A DNA stretch of 64,000 bases from Martinezella rhizogenes (GTDB lineage Bacteria; Pseudomonadota; Alphaproteobacteria; Rhizobiales; Rhizobiaceae), in assembly GCF_027460065.1 (NCBI RefSeq), contig NZ_JAPYZZ010000014.1:85546-149545 (forward strand). Direction: 5' to 3'. Every line of letters starts with the position of its first letter. Position 1 is the first letter of the stretch. A program made the position numbers and the translations under genes. Below are positions 1 through 9,677 of the stretch, piece after piece. Under the pieces are notes generated by a model, which did not search any database, was not told the DNA's origin, and saw only the letters and a list, made by a program, of their open reading frames with translations.

Positions 1-1
1 C

Positions 2-778
2 GCCGCTGTAACCAACCTCATCGAGAGCGTTCTCGGTACGATCGAAGCCGTGCTGCTCTATCCGCCCACTTTTGCCCTGATTGCGATCGCGACGTTGCTC
101 GCCTTTTTCGCCATCAATCTCAAGGCGGCAATCGTAACGATGCTTGCGCTTGCCTTCTGCTTTTTCGCCGGCCTGTGGACACAATCCATGCAAACCCTGG
201 CGCTGGTCACGGTGGCCGTCATCATTTCGGTGTCGATCGCCTTTCCGCTCGGCATCCTGGCGTCCCGCAATAAACGTTTCGAGACAGCCCTCCGCCCCCT
301 GCTCGACATCATGCAGACCGTACCGCCATGGGTCTATCTCATCCCGGCGGTCATGATCTTCAGCCTGGGCCGCGTGCCCGCGATCATCGCCACGATCGTC
401 TACGGCGTGCCACCCATGCTGCGCCTCACCACACTCGCCTTCAATCAGGTACCGAAGGACCTGCTCGAACTTGGACAGGCGAGCGGCGCCTCGCCCCGTG
501 CGATCCTCCTAAAGATCGAAATCCCCTCTGCCACGCCAACACTTCTGGTCGGCCTCAACCAGTGCATCCTGCTGTCGCTGGCCATGGTCGTTCTTGCCGG
601 CCTTGTCGGTGCCGGTGGACTTGGCGCTGAAGTCACGCGCGGATTGACGCGCATGGAAATGGGGCCGGGCCTAAGAGCCGGACTGGCCATCGTCGCCATC
701 GCCATTCTCCTCGACCGGCTTTCCCGAGGCGCGCTGCAAGGTCGCCGGGCATCAGGCGGAGAGGAAGCCCGGCATTAG
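2..778 (+). CDS. ABC transporter permease, ProW/OpuAB-like (5' truncated by window edge)
   Basis: C-terminal part of an integral inner-membrane permease of the binding-protein-dependent family that imports quaternary ammonium compounds such as glycine betaine or proline betaine. The frame is open to the first bases of the window, so the GTG at 50 is probably internal and the true start lies upstream. Several hydrophobic segments are visible, and the cytoplasmic coupling loop reads ELGQASGASPRAILLKI, typical of the EAA loop. The end matches ProW style (LAGLVGAGGLGAEVTRGL). Only 14 bases separate it from the proline-racemase-like gene, so the two are probably cotranscribed and may share a proline-derived or betaine-type substrate. 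The exact substrate is inference. Confidence 0.85.
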   Translation, partial: AAVTNLIESVLGTIEAVLLYPPTFALIAIATLLAFFAINLKAAIVTMLALAFCFFAGLWTQSMQTLALVTVAVIISVSIAFPLGILASRNKRFETALRPLLDIMQTVPPWVYLIPAVMIFSLGRVPAIIATIVYGVPPMLRLTTLAFNQVPKDLLELGQASGASPRAILLKIEIPSATPTLLVGLNQCILLSLAMVVLAGLVGAGGLGAEVTRGLTRMEMGPGLRAGLAIVAIAILLDRLSRGALQGRRASGGEEARH

Positions 779-792
779 GGAGAGACGCACAC

Positions 793-1791
793 ATGCGCCA
801 TAGCTTCTTCTGCATCGATGCCCACACCTGCGGAAATCCCGTTCGTCTCGTTGCCGGGGGCGGTCCGCTGTTGCCGCATCTTCCGATATCCGAGCGTCGC
901 GACCTCTTTGTCCGCAACCATGACTGGGTACGGCAGGCATTGATGTTCGAACCCCGTGGACACGACATCATGTCAGGCGCGATCATCTATCCGGCATACC
1001 GCGACGACTGTGATTTCGCCGTGATCTTTATCGAGGTCAGCGGATGCCTGCCCATGTGCGGCGCCGGCACGATCGGCCTTGTTACGGCGGCGATCGAGGA
1101 GGGTCTGGTGACCCCGAGGATTCCCGAAAGGCTCTCGATCGAAACGCCAGCGGGAAAAGTCGATATTCAGTACGACAAACCCGGCGAGTTCGTCGAATCC
1201 GTCCGCATGTTCAACGTCGCCAGTTACCTTCATGCAGCCGATGTGGAGGTGGATGTGCCCGGCCTCGGCAAACTCGTCGTCGATATCGCCTATGGCGGCA
1301 ACTATTACGCGGTGATCGAGCCGCAAGCCGGCTGGCCCGGTCTCGACGGCATGACAGCCGGGGATATCGTCGATCTCAGCCAGAAACTGCGCGACGCGCT
1401 TGGCGCCATTTGCGATCCGGTTCATCCTGACGACGAACGGATACCGGGCGTTCATCACGCCATCTGGTGTGACAGTCCGGTTTCCGCCGAGGCGGATGGA
1501 CGCGGCGCGGTGTTCTACGGCGACAAGGCCATTGACCGTTCGCCGGGCGGCACGGGCACGTCGGCTCGCATGGCGCAATTGCACGGCAAGGGCCGCCTGA
1601 AAGCCGGCGAAACATTCCGTCAGGAAAGCCTGGTCGGCACGATCTTCGAAGGCAAGGTCGAAGAAGAGACAACGATCGGCAGCTTCAGTGGCATCAGGCC
1701 CAGCATCGGCGGCTGGGCGCGGATCATCGGACACAACACGATATTCGTTGACGATCGTGACCCGCTAGCCCACGGATTTCAGGTCAGATAG
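793..1791 (+). CDS. Proline racemase / hydroxyproline epimerase superfamily protein with altered catalytic site
   Basis: A 332-residue protein of the proline racemase superfamily, whose members racemise proline, epimerise 4-hydroxyproline or dehydrate 3-hydroxyproline. The N-terminal signature HTCGNPVRLV and the first catalytic loop MCGAGTIG (Cys89) are present, although the usual His after MCG is Ala. The second loop reads DRSPGGTGTSARMA, so Gly252 sits where racemases carry the second catalytic Cys and 3-hydroxyproline dehydratases carry Thr. Length is normal for the family and no frameshift is seen. The start at 793 follows a purine-rich AGGGAGAG. It lies directly after a ProW-like permease. 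A classical two-Cys racemase mechanism is not possible as read, so reaction and substrate are open. Confidence 0.85.
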   Translation: MRHSFFCIDAHTCGNPVRLVAGGGPLLPHLPISERRDLFVRNHDWVRQALMFEPRGHDIMSGAIIYPAYRDDCDFAVIFIEVSGCLPMCGAGTIGLVTAAIEEGLVTPRIPERLSIETPAGKVDIQYDKPGEFVESVRMFNVASYLHAADVEVDVPGLGKLVVDIAYGGNYYAVIEPQAGWPGLDGMTAGDIVDLSQKLRDALGAICDPVHPDDERIPGVHHAIWCDSPVSAEADGRGAVFYGDKAIDRSPGGTGTSARMAQLHGKGRLKAGETFRQESLVGTIFEGKVEEETTIGSFSGIRPSIGGWARIIGHNTIFVDDRDPLAHGFQVR

Positions 1792-1834
1792 GGAGTGTTC
1801 ATCAGGTCCCGGCAAGGTCGCTCAGGCTGAGCAG

Positions 1835-2593
1835 CTAGTGCTTAAGGACACGCGCAAGGAAGGAGCGGGCCCGCTCGTTCTTTGGATCGTCGAAGAATTC
1901 GTCAGGCTTTCCGACTTCCAGGATAGCGCCCTGGTCAATATAGACGATCCGGTCTGCCACCTCCCGGGCGAAACCCATTTCATGGGTCACGATCATCATG
2001 GTCATGCCGTCGGCGGCAAGCTCGCGCATGACATCCAGAACCTCGCCGATCATTTCCGGATCGAGAGCGGAGGTGGGCTCGTCAAACAGCATCAGGTGGG
2101 GTTCCATCGCCAGAGATCGGGCAATCGCCACGCGCTGCTGCTGGCCACCGGAGAGCTGGCCGGGATATTTATGCGCGTGCGCCTTGAGGCCGACACGATC
2201 CAGTAACTTCAGCGCCGTCGTCTCGGCCTCATCCTTTGATTTTCCGCGAACGCGCATCGGGGCGATCGTGATGTTCTCGGTGACGGTCTTGTGCGGGAAC
2301 AGGTTAAACTGCTGGAACACCATGCCGACGCCTTTACGGATCGCGGCAAGTTCCTTCTCTCCGCCGAGACGCCGGTCCTCCTCGACGGGCATTTGAAACC
2401 CGTCGACCACGAGGCTGCCGTCCTGATACATTTCCAGCCCGTTGACGCAGCGGATCAACGTGGATTTGCCGGAGCCGCTCGCTCCGATCACGACGACGAC
2501 CTCGCCGCGGGCGACGGTCAGCTCGATGCCTTTCAGGACATGGTGCGCCCCGTAGAACTTGTTGAGGTTTTTCATTTCAACGATTGAGCTCAT
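1835..2593 (-). CDS. aapP: Amino-acid ABC transporter ATP-binding protein, AapP/GlnQ-like
   Basis: A 252-residue cytoplasmic ATPase of the polar amino-acid uptake family. Walker A is GASGSGKST near residue 37, the signature is LSGGQQQR, and Walker B is [12 protein letters not shown] followed by the H-loop [16 protein letters not shown]. It is the last gene of a four-gene minus-strand operon (binding protein, two long permeases, ATPase). That is the gene order and size pattern of the rhizobial general amino-acid permease Aap. The genome may hold another Aap system, so the symbol denotes similarity rather than proven orthology. Confidence 0.88.
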   Translation of the reverse strand: MSSIVEMKNLNKFYGAHHVLKGIELTVARGEVVVVIGASGSGKSTLIRCVNGLEMYQDGSLVVDGFQMPVEEDRRLGGEKELAAIRKGVGMVFQQFNLFPHKTVTENITIAPMRVRGKSKDEAETTALKLLDRVGLKAHAHKYPGQLSGGQQQRVAIARSLAMEPHLMLFDEPTSALDPEMIGEVLDVMRELAADGMTMMIVTHEMGFAREVADRIVYIDQGAILEVGKPDEFFDDPKNERARSFLARVLKH

Positions 2594-2618
2594 GAAAGCT
2601 GCTCCTGGATTGCGTCGA

Positions 2619-3749
2619 TCAGCGGCTGCTGCGTGCCAGATGCGCTTCGAGCTTGCGGGCGACGAAGGTGATCATGGAGCCGACGAGGAAGTAGGTGAGG
2701 AAAAGGAAGGAATAGACCTCATAGGTCCGGTCGCCATATTCCGGATTGGCGAGGATCATCTGGCCTGCGCGCAGGAAATCGGTAAGGCCGATGATGAAGA
2801 CAAGCGGTGCGGTGTTGAAGATGTCGAGCACGTTGCCGACCAGCGGCGGCACGACCACGCGGATCGCCTGCGGCAGGACGATCGACCTGTTGATGTCGAA
2901 CTCGCTCATGCCGAGCGAGCGCGCCGCTTCGGTCTGGCCGCGCGCCACGGCCTGCAGTCCACTGCGCACATATTCGGCGACGTAGGCGGAGTAGAAGATC
3001 GTGAAACCGATCATGCCGCGCACCACATCCGCCAGGTTCAGCTGCGGCGTCATCACCGGCATGAGAATCCATATCCAATAGACGACCATGATCAGCGGTA
3101 CGGAGCGCATCACCTCGATATAAGCCGTGCAGATCCACCGGACGCTGGAGAAGCGACTGCGCCGGCCAAAGGCAAGCAGGATACCGATGGGCAGCGAGAG
3201 GATCGCCGTGACGATAGTGAGCAGGATGCTCAAAAGCAGGCCGCCCCAAACGCCGGCGCCGGGCGGCGACATCACCGCGAAGACGGCGATGAGGCCGATA
3301 AAGGTCACCGGCACCAGCCCCCTGCGCAAAAGCGGAATCCGGGAGGTCAGCATCCAGGCGCATGCAAAGAGTGCCACCGTCGCCGTGAGGAACGTCAGGT
3401 TCGTCACATCGGTAATGCCGGTAGCGACAATCAATACCGCAAGCACGGCGACGAGGAAGCCAGCGTGTCGCGCCTTGAAGGTAAAGACACATCCGAGTGC
3501 CGACCCGACAAGGCTCGCGATAATGGCGATGGCAATCCATGTCCTCCAGGCTTGATCGACCGGGAAGATACCTATCATCAGAACGCGAAGGCTTGCCGGG
3601 ATGATGTCCCATCGCGCCGTCGTCAGTGCCCACGCAACCGCCTCATAGGCAAGCCAGAGCACGCCCGGAATGACGATGATGGACAGCAGTACATCGAACG
3701 GCTTTGCGAACAGGTTGTGCCGCGACCATTTCAGGGGTTTGGCGATCAT
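2619..3749 (-). CDS. aapM: Amino-acid ABC transporter permease, AapM-like
   Basis: A 376-residue multi-spanning inner-membrane protein. The N-terminal half carries extra membrane segments typical of the long Aap/Bzt permeases, and the C-terminal half has the His/Glu/Gln/Arg/opine permease core. The coupling loop reads [16 protein letters not shown] and is followed by [18 protein letters not shown]. Its start codon overlaps the end of the upstream permease gene by four bases, indicating translational coupling. It should pair with the AapQ-like protein as a heterodimeric channel driven by the AapP-like ATPase. Confidence 0.88.
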   Translation of the reverse strand: MIAKPLKWSRHNLFAKPFDVLLSIIVIPGVLWLAYEAVAWALTTARWDIIPASLRVLMIGIFPVDQAWRTWIAIAIIASLVGSALGCVFTFKARHAGFLVAVLAVLIVATGITDVTNLTFLTATVALFACAWMLTSRIPLLRRGLVPVTFIGLIAVFAVMSPPGAGVWGGLLLSILLTIVTAILSLPIGILLAFGRRSRFSSVRWICTAYIEVMRSVPLIMVVYWIWILMPVMTPQLNLADVVRGMIGFTIFYSAYVAEYVRSGLQAVARGQTEAARSLGMSEFDINRSIVLPQAIRVVVPPLVGNVLDIFNTAPLVFIIGLTDFLRAGQMILANPEYGDRTYEVYSFLFLTYFLVGSMITFVARKLEAHLARSSR

Positions 3750-4951
3750 CGCAGGGCTCCGCGCTTGGTCAGGCGCCGATCAGCCCAGCTCACCGCCGCA
3801 CTGATGACCCAACTGAGGATCAGATAGGATACCATGACGATGACGATGCCCTCCAGGCTGTGGCCCGTCTGGTTCGCGATGGTTCCGTAGATGTTGAACA
3901 GATCGGGATAACCGATGGCGATACCCAGCGCCGTGTTCTTCGCAAGGCTGATGTATTGATTGCCGAAGGACGGCAGCACGACGCGGAAAACCTGCGGAAG
4001 AATGATGTCGCGAACGGTGTCGCGGTGGCTCAGCCCCACGGCGGCAGCGGCCTCCCACTGCCCTTTCGGCAGGGCATCGATGGCGCCGCGCACGATCTCT
4101 GCGATGTAGGATGCGCTGTTAAAAATGATGGCGAGGAGGAGAGCCGCCATTTCGGGGCTCATGCTCGTGCCACCGCGCGCCTGGAATTTCGAGACGACGG
4201 GAAAATCGAAGCCCACGAGACCGGTCACGAACATCACGACGCAGAGAACGACGATAACGCCGGCGCAGATCCAGCGGGCAGTCTTGTGGCGATCGAAAAT
4301 CAGCCCCAGGAGCGCAACACAGAACGCGGTCGCAACGCCGATGCCAAGCATCGAATCCTCTCCCTGCCAGGTAGGCATTGGGAAATAAAGGCCCTGCTGG
4401 CTGATCACCACACCATAGAACTTCGCGGCCGAGGCAATCGGCGGAAAATGGAGAACGACGGCGAAATACCAGAAGACGATCTGGATGAGGAGCGGGGTGT
4501 TACGGACCAGCTCGACACACCAGAATGACAGATTGCGCACGACCCAGTTGGTCGAGAGCCGACCGACGCCCAGCAACGTTCCGAGCACGGTGCTGAGGAG
4601 AATGCCGAGAACGGCAACCTTGATGGTGTTCACGATGCCTGTGACGAAAGCCTGCGCAATCGAAAGGCTGGATGTGAAGCTGCCGAGGCTTGGCCAGGTG
4701 TCCCCGCCAAGAAGGAGTGTCTTGCCCTCGCTGATATCGAAGCCGGCCGCATCCCACAGAAATGAAAAGCTGAACCGGATGCCGTGCCGTGCCAACCCCT
4801 CCTTGACGGCAAGGGCGAAAAGCACGACCAGAGCGACCGCAACTGCAATGATCGCCAGTTGCGTGGCGTGATACCTCATTCGATTGCGCCGGCGGCGCAA
4901 GAGCAGCCGTTCGCCATCGACCGTTGCATTGGTCGTTAGATCACTAGTCAT
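3746..4951 (-). CDS. aapQ: Amino-acid ABC transporter permease, AapQ-like
   Basis: A 401-residue inner-membrane permease, partner of the AapM-like protein. It begins with a basic cytoplasmic tail (LLLRRRRNRMRY) before the first membrane segment. It carries the long inserted periplasmic region expected in this subfamily and ends with the permease core: coupling loop KGQWEAAAAVGLSHRDTVRD, then LPQVFRVVLPSFGNQYI. It follows the binding-protein gene by about 70 bases in the same operon. Family members take up a broad range of L-amino acids; this range is inferred, not read from sequence. Confidence 0.88.
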   Translation of the reverse strand: MTSDLTTNATVDGERLLLRRRRNRMRYHATQLAIIAVAVALVVLFALAVKEGLARHGIRFSFSFLWDAAGFDISEGKTLLLGGDTWPSLGSFTSSLSIAQAFVTGIVNTIKVAVLGILLSTVLGTLLGVGRLSTNWVVRNLSFWCVELVRNTPLLIQIVFWYFAVVLHFPPIASAAKFYGVVISQQGLYFPMPTWQGEDSMLGIGVATAFCVALLGLIFDRHKTARWICAGVIVVLCVVMFVTGLVGFDFPVVSKFQARGGTSMSPEMAALLLAIIFNSASYIAEIVRGAIDALPKGQWEAAAAVGLSHRDTVRDIILPQVFRVVLPSFGNQYISLAKNTALGIAIGYPDLFNIYGTIANQTGHSLEGIVIVMVSYLILSWVISAAVSWADRRLTKRGALR

Positions 4952-5019
4952 ATCGGAGTCCCGGTCGGCTGCGAGAAGCCGGGGCGGAAGAGCTCTGCCC
5001 CGGCGTTCAATGGAGTGGA

Positions 5020-6051
5020 TCAGTTCCAGAGCGGAGAGTAGATCGCGCCACCCTGCGTCCAGAGCGCATTGGGTGTGCCCTTGCGGTCGAGGAACATCTT
5101 CGTGCTCGGACCAAGATTACGCTCATAGACCTCGCCATAGTTGCCGACGGCCTTGATCGCCTGCATGACGAAATCATCGGAAAGGCCGAAGTCCTTGCCG
5201 TAGCCGCCACCGACGCCGAGGAACTTCTGGACGAAGGGATCCTCGCTCTTCAGCTTCTCATCGAGATTGGCCTGGGTGATCTCGGATTCTTCGGCCTGGA
5301 ACAGACCGTAGGTGACCCAGCGCAGCGCATTGCGCCACTTGGAATCGTTAGCCGCGACAAAACCTCCAAAAGGCGATTTGTCGAGCGTATCGGGGAGGAT
5401 ATGGAAGTCGGAGGGCTTCGGAGAATTGCCGGCCCAGGCGGCGAGCGCGGACTTGTCAGTGCTCATGGCGTTGCAGCGGCCGGAATTGAGGGCGGCAAAG
5501 AGTTTTTCGAGGTTTTCGTAGGTGAGAACCTTGGAACCTGTCCAGCCGCGCGCCTTGAAGGCGCTGGTGAGAACAGTTTCGGTTACGGAGCCCTGCGTCG
5601 TGCAGAAGGTCGCGCCGTCGAGATCGGCGAATTCGTGCACGCCGGAGTCCGTCTTCACCATGATGCCCGTGCCGTCGTAGAAGTTGACAGGCAGAAAGTC
5701 GATGGCGATCGAGGATTCGCGCGCCGGCTTGATGGTGGTGTGCGCGAAGACGACGTCGACCTGATTGGTGAGTACCGCGTCGAAGCGGCTCTTATCCGTA
5801 ACGGTGACGAACTTGACCTTCGAGGCATCGCCGAGGACGGCAGCCGCGACAGCCCGGCAGAAATCGACGTCGAGACCTTCCATACGGCCCGTCGTGGTGT
5901 TGAGGTAACCGAACCCGGGCGCGGTGTTGTCCGTGCCGCAATTCAGCGTCCCGCGCTGTTTGACGGTGTCAAGGACGGAGGCAGATGCATGACCTGCGGT
6001 AAGGGCGAGACCGGCAAATACACCGGCCGTGACAAGCTTGTTCAGTTTCAT
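5020..6051 (-). CDS. aapJ: Periplasmic amino-acid-binding protein, AapJ-like
   Basis: A 343-residue solute-binding protein with a clear Sec signal peptide (start MKLNKLVTAGVFAGLALTA, cleavage expected after GHASA). The mature protein opens with a typical family-3 motif (VKQRGTLNCGTDNTAPGF) and contains the ligand-pocket stretch GLDVDFCRAVAAAVLGD. Length matches AapJ/BztA. It is the first gene of the operon, consistent with higher expression of the binding protein. The 285-base gap upstream, after the LysR gene on the same strand, should hold its promoter. Confidence 0.9.
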   Translation of the reverse strand: MKLNKLVTAGVFAGLALTAGHASASVLDTVKQRGTLNCGTDNTAPGFGYLNTTTGRMEGLDVDFCRAVAAAVLGDASKVKFVTVTDKSRFDAVLTNQVDVVFAHTTIKPARESSIAIDFLPVNFYDGTGIMVKTDSGVHEFADLDGATFCTTQGSVTETVLTSAFKARGWTGSKVLTYENLEKLFAALNSGRCNAMSTDKSALAAWAGNSPKPSDFHILPDTLDKSPFGGFVAANDSKWRNALRWVTYGLFQAEESEITQANLDEKLKSEDPFVQKFLGVGGGYGKDFGLSDDFVMQAIKAVGNYGEVYERNLGPSTKMFLDRKGTPNALWTQGGAIYSPLWN

Positions 6052-6336
6052 TGCGTTCCCCTGTGAATATCGCGAGCGCCCTGCATGCTGATACAGGGCC
6101 CGGTTCTCATGCCGAGAGCTGATTTGGGCGATAGGGCAACAGCGGCTTTTGCCGTTCTGTCACTAATGTTCCCGCCATTGGCCTAAGCTCGCTTCCGATA
6201 GCCGTTGCGAACCCATATCAATCGACAGGGAAACGATAGGAACGCGGTATGTTCAGGTCTACTTAATTTTCCTGTAGCTACTATTTAGGAAATCTGTTGA
6301 ATTGCTCATCTGCCATCAGGTAGTGACGGCTTCCGG

Positions 6337-7269
6337 TCAACCGTGTTTGCCGCCAGTTACGGTCGGGAAATGGTAGTGAGTTTCGATCCTGGCATTCACC
6401 TCTTCGATAAACGCTTGCACTGCCGGGCTGCGCTTCTCCCCCCTGCGGAAAGCCAGTGAAATCTTGCGTCGGATCTCCGGTTCGAGCCTGCAGACCCAAA
6501 CATCCTCAAGGTCATAACTCGCCCGCAGGCCGGGCAGGATTGAGATTCCGTATCCCTCGCGGATGAGAGCGATTGTCACTTCAAAGCCCTTGCAGCGAGC
6601 GACGATATTTGGCGTGAAGCCGGCCTCCTGGCACGCGTCGGTAATCATGCGGTTATAGGTCGAGGAGGCAGTATCGAGTGCCCAGCGCTCATCGCGCAGT
6701 TGCTGCAACTTGACGGTCGGCTGTTCAGCCAGCGCGTGAGTTTGTGAGACCATGACGTTGAAGACGTCCTCCATCAGAGGGATCGTCTCGATGTTTGGAT
6801 CGATGGCACCCGCAGGAACGTTGAGGTCGTCGATGATCGCGATATCCGTCTGCCAACTGCGCAGCGCCGCCAGGCTTTCTGCCGGTTCCATTTCGTCGAA
6901 CTGGACCGTGAGGTGCGGATGAACCCGGTGTAGTTCGTGGATAGCACCCGCCACGACAGCCGCCGCTATCGACGGAAACGCCGCCACCCGCAGTTCGCCA
7001 GCAATGACCTTCTTCAGCTCCGCAATATCGGCCCGCGCCGATTCCAGCTCGATCAGAATCCGTTCTGCACGCTCGACAAGCTGCTTGCCGGCCGGCGTCA
7101 ACTCCACGCCGCGACCGCGCCTTTCGATAAGACTGATGCCGACCTCTTGTTCGAGAAGCGCGATTTGCTGTGAGACCGCGGACGGCGAGACGTAAAGCGC
7201 GTCGGCAACCGCTGCCATGGTCTTGCGGATCGACAGTTCGCGCAGCGCGCGCAGGCGGGCAAGGTCCAC
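6337..7269 (-). CDS. LysR-family transcriptional regulator
   Basis: A 310-residue LysR-type regulator. The N-terminal winged helix-turn-helix is clear (AAVADALYVSPSAVSQQIALLEQEVG, about residues 18-43), followed by a linker helix and an effector-binding domain to the C terminus. It is divergent from glyA with 127 bases between start codons. This space contains a T-N11-A type palindrome, so it probably controls the glyA-folD-purU-dsdA cluster and itself. The effector is unknown; glycine, serine or a one-carbon intermediate would fit the context. It could instead, or also, act on the aap-like operon downstream on its own strand. Confidence 0.9.
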   Translation of the reverse strand: MDLARLRALRELSIRKTMAAVADALYVSPSAVSQQIALLEQEVGISLIERRGRGVELTPAGKQLVERAERILIELESARADIAELKKVIAGELRVAAFPSIAAAVVAGAIHELHRVHPHLTVQFDEMEPAESLAALRSWQTDIAIIDDLNVPAGAIDPNIETIPLMEDVFNVMVSQTHALAEQPTVKLQQLRDERWALDTASSTYNRMITDACQEAGFTPNIVARCKGFEVTIALIREGYGISILPGLRASYDLEDVWVCRLEPEIRRKISLAFRRGEKRSPAVQAFIEEVNARIETHYHFPTVTGGKHG

Positions 7270-7296
7270 TCTTTCCTCCTTGTTCGGGAAAGTGAA

Positions 7297-7310
7297 TGAT
7301 TAGCAAATCA
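7297..7310. promoter_or_regulatory. LysR-type binding box between regulator and glyA
   Basis: TGATTAGCAAATCA, a palindrome with perfect 5-base arms and a 4-base centre, in the divergent intergenic region. LysR-type proteins classically bind T-N11-A with dyad symmetry, which this matches. The region around it is AT-rich, unlike the flanking genes, fitting a promoter. Function is inferred. Confidence 0.5.
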
Positions 7311-7396
7311 GAACGTATGTGCAAATATTATTAACTTTTTCTGCATCGATGTCCTGACTAGCCTTTTCTCCAGGCATCATTCCGCGGAGACAGGTC

Positions 7397-8674
7397 ATGA
7401 CCCAACAACACGATACCCATTTCAATATACCCGTACACCAGCGTGATCCGCTCATCGCCCAGGCGCTCGACAATGAACGTGCCCGCCAGCAGAACCAGAT
7501 CGAACTGATCGCTTCGGAAAACATCGTCAGCCGCGCGGTTCTCGACGCGCTCGGCCACGAGATGACGAACAAGACACTTGAAGGCTATCCGGGCAACCGT
7601 TTCCATGGCGGCGGCCAATTCGTCGACGTCGTCGAGCAGACGGCAATCGACCGGGCCAAAGAACTCTTCGGCTGCGCCTATGCCAATGTCCAGCCGCATT
7701 CCGGCACCCAGGCGAACCTCGCCGTCTTCTTCCTCCTGATGAAGCCGGGCGAAAAGGTCCTGTCGCTCGATCTCGCCGCTGGCGGTCATCTGTCGCATGG
7801 CATGAAGGGCAACCTCTCGGGCCGCTGGTTCGAGGCGCATAATTACAATGTAAATTCGCAGAACGAAGTCATCGACTATGACGAGATGGAGCGTATCGCG
7901 GAAGAGGTTCGCCCGAAGCTCCTGATTACCGGCGGCTCGGCCTATCCACGCGAACTGGACTTCGAGCGCATGGCGAAGATCGCCAGGAAGGTCGGCGCTT
8001 ATTTCATGGTTGACATGGCGCATATCGCCGGGCTGGTCGCGGGCGGAGCGCACCCCTCGCCCTTCCCGCATGCGGATATCGTCACCTGCACGACCACGAA
8101 GACGCTTCGCGGCCCGCGCGGTGGCCTCATCCTCACCAATAATGAGGAATGGTTCAAGAAGCTGCAGGCCGCCGTCTTCCCGGGTGTGCAGGGCTCGCTG
8201 CACAGCAACGTGCTCGCGGCCAAAGCGATCTGCCTCGGCGAAGCGTTGCGCGATGATTTCAAGACCTATGCGCATCAGGTGAAGGCGAACGCCCGGGTGC
8301 TGGCCGAAACGCTGGCCGATCGCGGCATCCGCATCGTCTCGGGCGGCACCGATACGCATATCGTGCTGCTCGATCTGTCCAGCAAGGGACTTAACGGCAA
8401 GCAGGTCGAAGACGTGCTGGCGCGCGCCAACATCACGTCGAACAAGAACCCAATTCCCGGCGACAGCCCCCGCCCCGCCGAATGGGTCGGGATGCGTCTC
8501 GGCACATCAGCGGCAACGACACGTGGCCTGAAGGAGGAAGAGTTCAAGGTTCTCGGCAATGCCATTGCCGATCTCATCGAGGCGGAAGCGGCCGGCAAGG
8601 CCGACGACATCGTTCCGGCCGCAAAAGCGAAGGTCGCAGAACTAACGGCCTCCTTCCCGGTCTACGCACACTAG
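7397..8674 (+). CDS. glyA: Serine hydroxymethyltransferase
   Basis: A 425-residue PLP enzyme that interconverts serine and glycine with transfer of the one-carbon unit to tetrahydrofolate. The family landmarks are all present: EN(I)VSRAVLDALG near the N terminus, the fold-type I core with MVDMAHIAGL, and the PLP-lysine motif TTTKTLRGPRGG. Length is normal. It is the first gene of a plus-strand cluster with folD, purU and dsdA, and not in a housekeeping glyA-nrdR setting, so it may be a second, catabolic copy. Confidence 0.95.
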   Translation: MTQQHDTHFNIPVHQRDPLIAQALDNERARQQNQIELIASENIVSRAVLDALGHEMTNKTLEGYPGNRFHGGGQFVDVVEQTAIDRAKELFGCAYANVQPHSGTQANLAVFFLLMKPGEKVLSLDLAAGGHLSHGMKGNLSGRWFEAHNYNVNSQNEVIDYDEMERIAEEVRPKLLITGGSAYPRELDFERMAKIARKVGAYFMVDMAHIAGLVAGGAHPSPFPHADIVTCTTTKTLRGPRGGLILTNNEEWFKKLQAAVFPGVQGSLHSNVLAAKAICLGEALRDDFKTYAHQVKANARVLAETLADRGIRIVSGGTDTHIVLLDLSSKGLNGKQVEDVLARANITSNKNPIPGDSPRPAEWVGMRLGTSAATTRGLKEEEFKVLGNAIADLIEAEAAGKADDIVPAAKAKVAELTASFPVYAH

Positions 8675-8763
8675 CCAGACCTTTCGTGCGGTGGATGAGT
8701 GACGCGTGACGCGGCGCTCATTCCGGCCGACGGTTGATCTTGGACGATAGGAAAGGAAACGTC

Positions 8764-9657
8764 ATGGGAATGGACAGGATTGCCGCCGACAGGATCATCG
8801 ATGGCAAGAAATTCGCTGGCGGCCTGCTGGACGACATCACGGCAAAGGTGGCGAGGCTAAAGGATGCGACCGGCGCTGTACCCGGCCTTGCCGTGGTGCT
8901 CGTCGGCGCTGATCCTGCCAGCGCGGTCTATGTCGGCTCGAAACACCGTCAGACGGTGGCGGCCGGGATGAACTCCTTCAAGTACGAACTTGCGGCCGAA
9001 ACGACGCAAGATGAGCTGATGGCGCTAATCGGCCAGCTCAATGCCGATCCCGTCGTGCACGGCATCCTCGTGCAATTGCCCCTGCCCGCCCATCTTAACG
9101 CCAATGCCGTTATCCAGGGCATCAACCCCGACAAGGACGTGGACGGCTTCCACATCTCCAATGCCGGCCTGCTTTCCACGGGCCAGCCGGCGCTGGTGCC
9201 GTGCACGCCGCTCGGTTGCCTCATGCTGCTGAAGGACCGCATCGGCGGGGACCTGTCGGGCCTCCACGCCGTCGTCATCGGCAAGTCCAACATCGTCGGC
9301 AAGCCGATGGCGCAACTGTTGCTTTCGGAGAACTGCACGGTGACCATCGCCCATTCGCGCACCAGGAACACGCCGGAGCTTTGCCGCACGGCCGATATCC
9401 TCATTGTTGCCGCTGGCAGGCCGGGCCTCGTGCGCGGCGACTGGATCAAACCGGGAGCCGTGGTCATAGATGTTGGCATCAACCGTGTGGAAATCGATGG
9501 CAAGTCGCGCATCGTGGGCGATGTTGCCTTCGAGGAAGCCCGCCATGCCGGTGCCATCACACCGGTTCCGGGCGGCGTCGGACCCATGACCATCGCCTGC
9601 CTGCTTTCCAATACGCTCACGGCCTTCTGCCGCCAGCATTCCATTTCGATCGACTGA
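8764..9657 (+). CDS. folD: Bifunctional methylene-THF dehydrogenase / methenyl-THF cyclohydrolase
   Basis: A 297-residue FolD protein linking the methylene-, methenyl- and 10-formyl-tetrahydrofolate pools in the cytoplasm. The N-terminal catalytic motif VYVGSKHR contains the key lysine. The signature [10 protein letters not shown], the PCTPLG stretch and the Rossmann motif [13 protein letters not shown] are all seen. The frame is open further upstream to 8734, but the ATG at 8764 follows GGAAAGGAAACG at good spacing and is preferred. It sits between glyA and purU, so serine-derived methylene-THF can be oxidised to formyl-THF by neighbouring products. Confidence 0.93.
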   Translation: MGMDRIAADRIIDGKKFAGGLLDDITAKVARLKDATGAVPGLAVVLVGADPASAVYVGSKHRQTVAAGMNSFKYELAAETTQDELMALIGQLNADPVVHGILVQLPLPAHLNANAVIQGINPDKDVDGFHISNAGLLSTGQPALVPCTPLGCLMLLKDRIGGDLSGLHAVVIGKSNIVGKPMAQLLLSENCTVTIAHSRTRNTPELCRTADILIVAAGRPGLVRGDWIKPGAVVIDVGINRVEIDGKSRIVGDVAFEEARHAGAITPVPGGVGPMTIACLLSNTLTAFCRQHSISID

Positions 9658-9677
9658 TCGGCCCGAAAGGATCGCCA

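Noticed and set aside
2559..3827. Long plus-strand open frame opposite the AapM-like permease
   Set aside because: Its composition (rich in Asp, Arg, His, Gly) is that of an antisense shadow in GC-rich DNA, and the minus-strand gene has full family motifs.
7311..7396. Glycine riboswitch upstream of glyA
   Set aside because: The leader is only about 90 bases and lacks the conserved paired aptamer structure.
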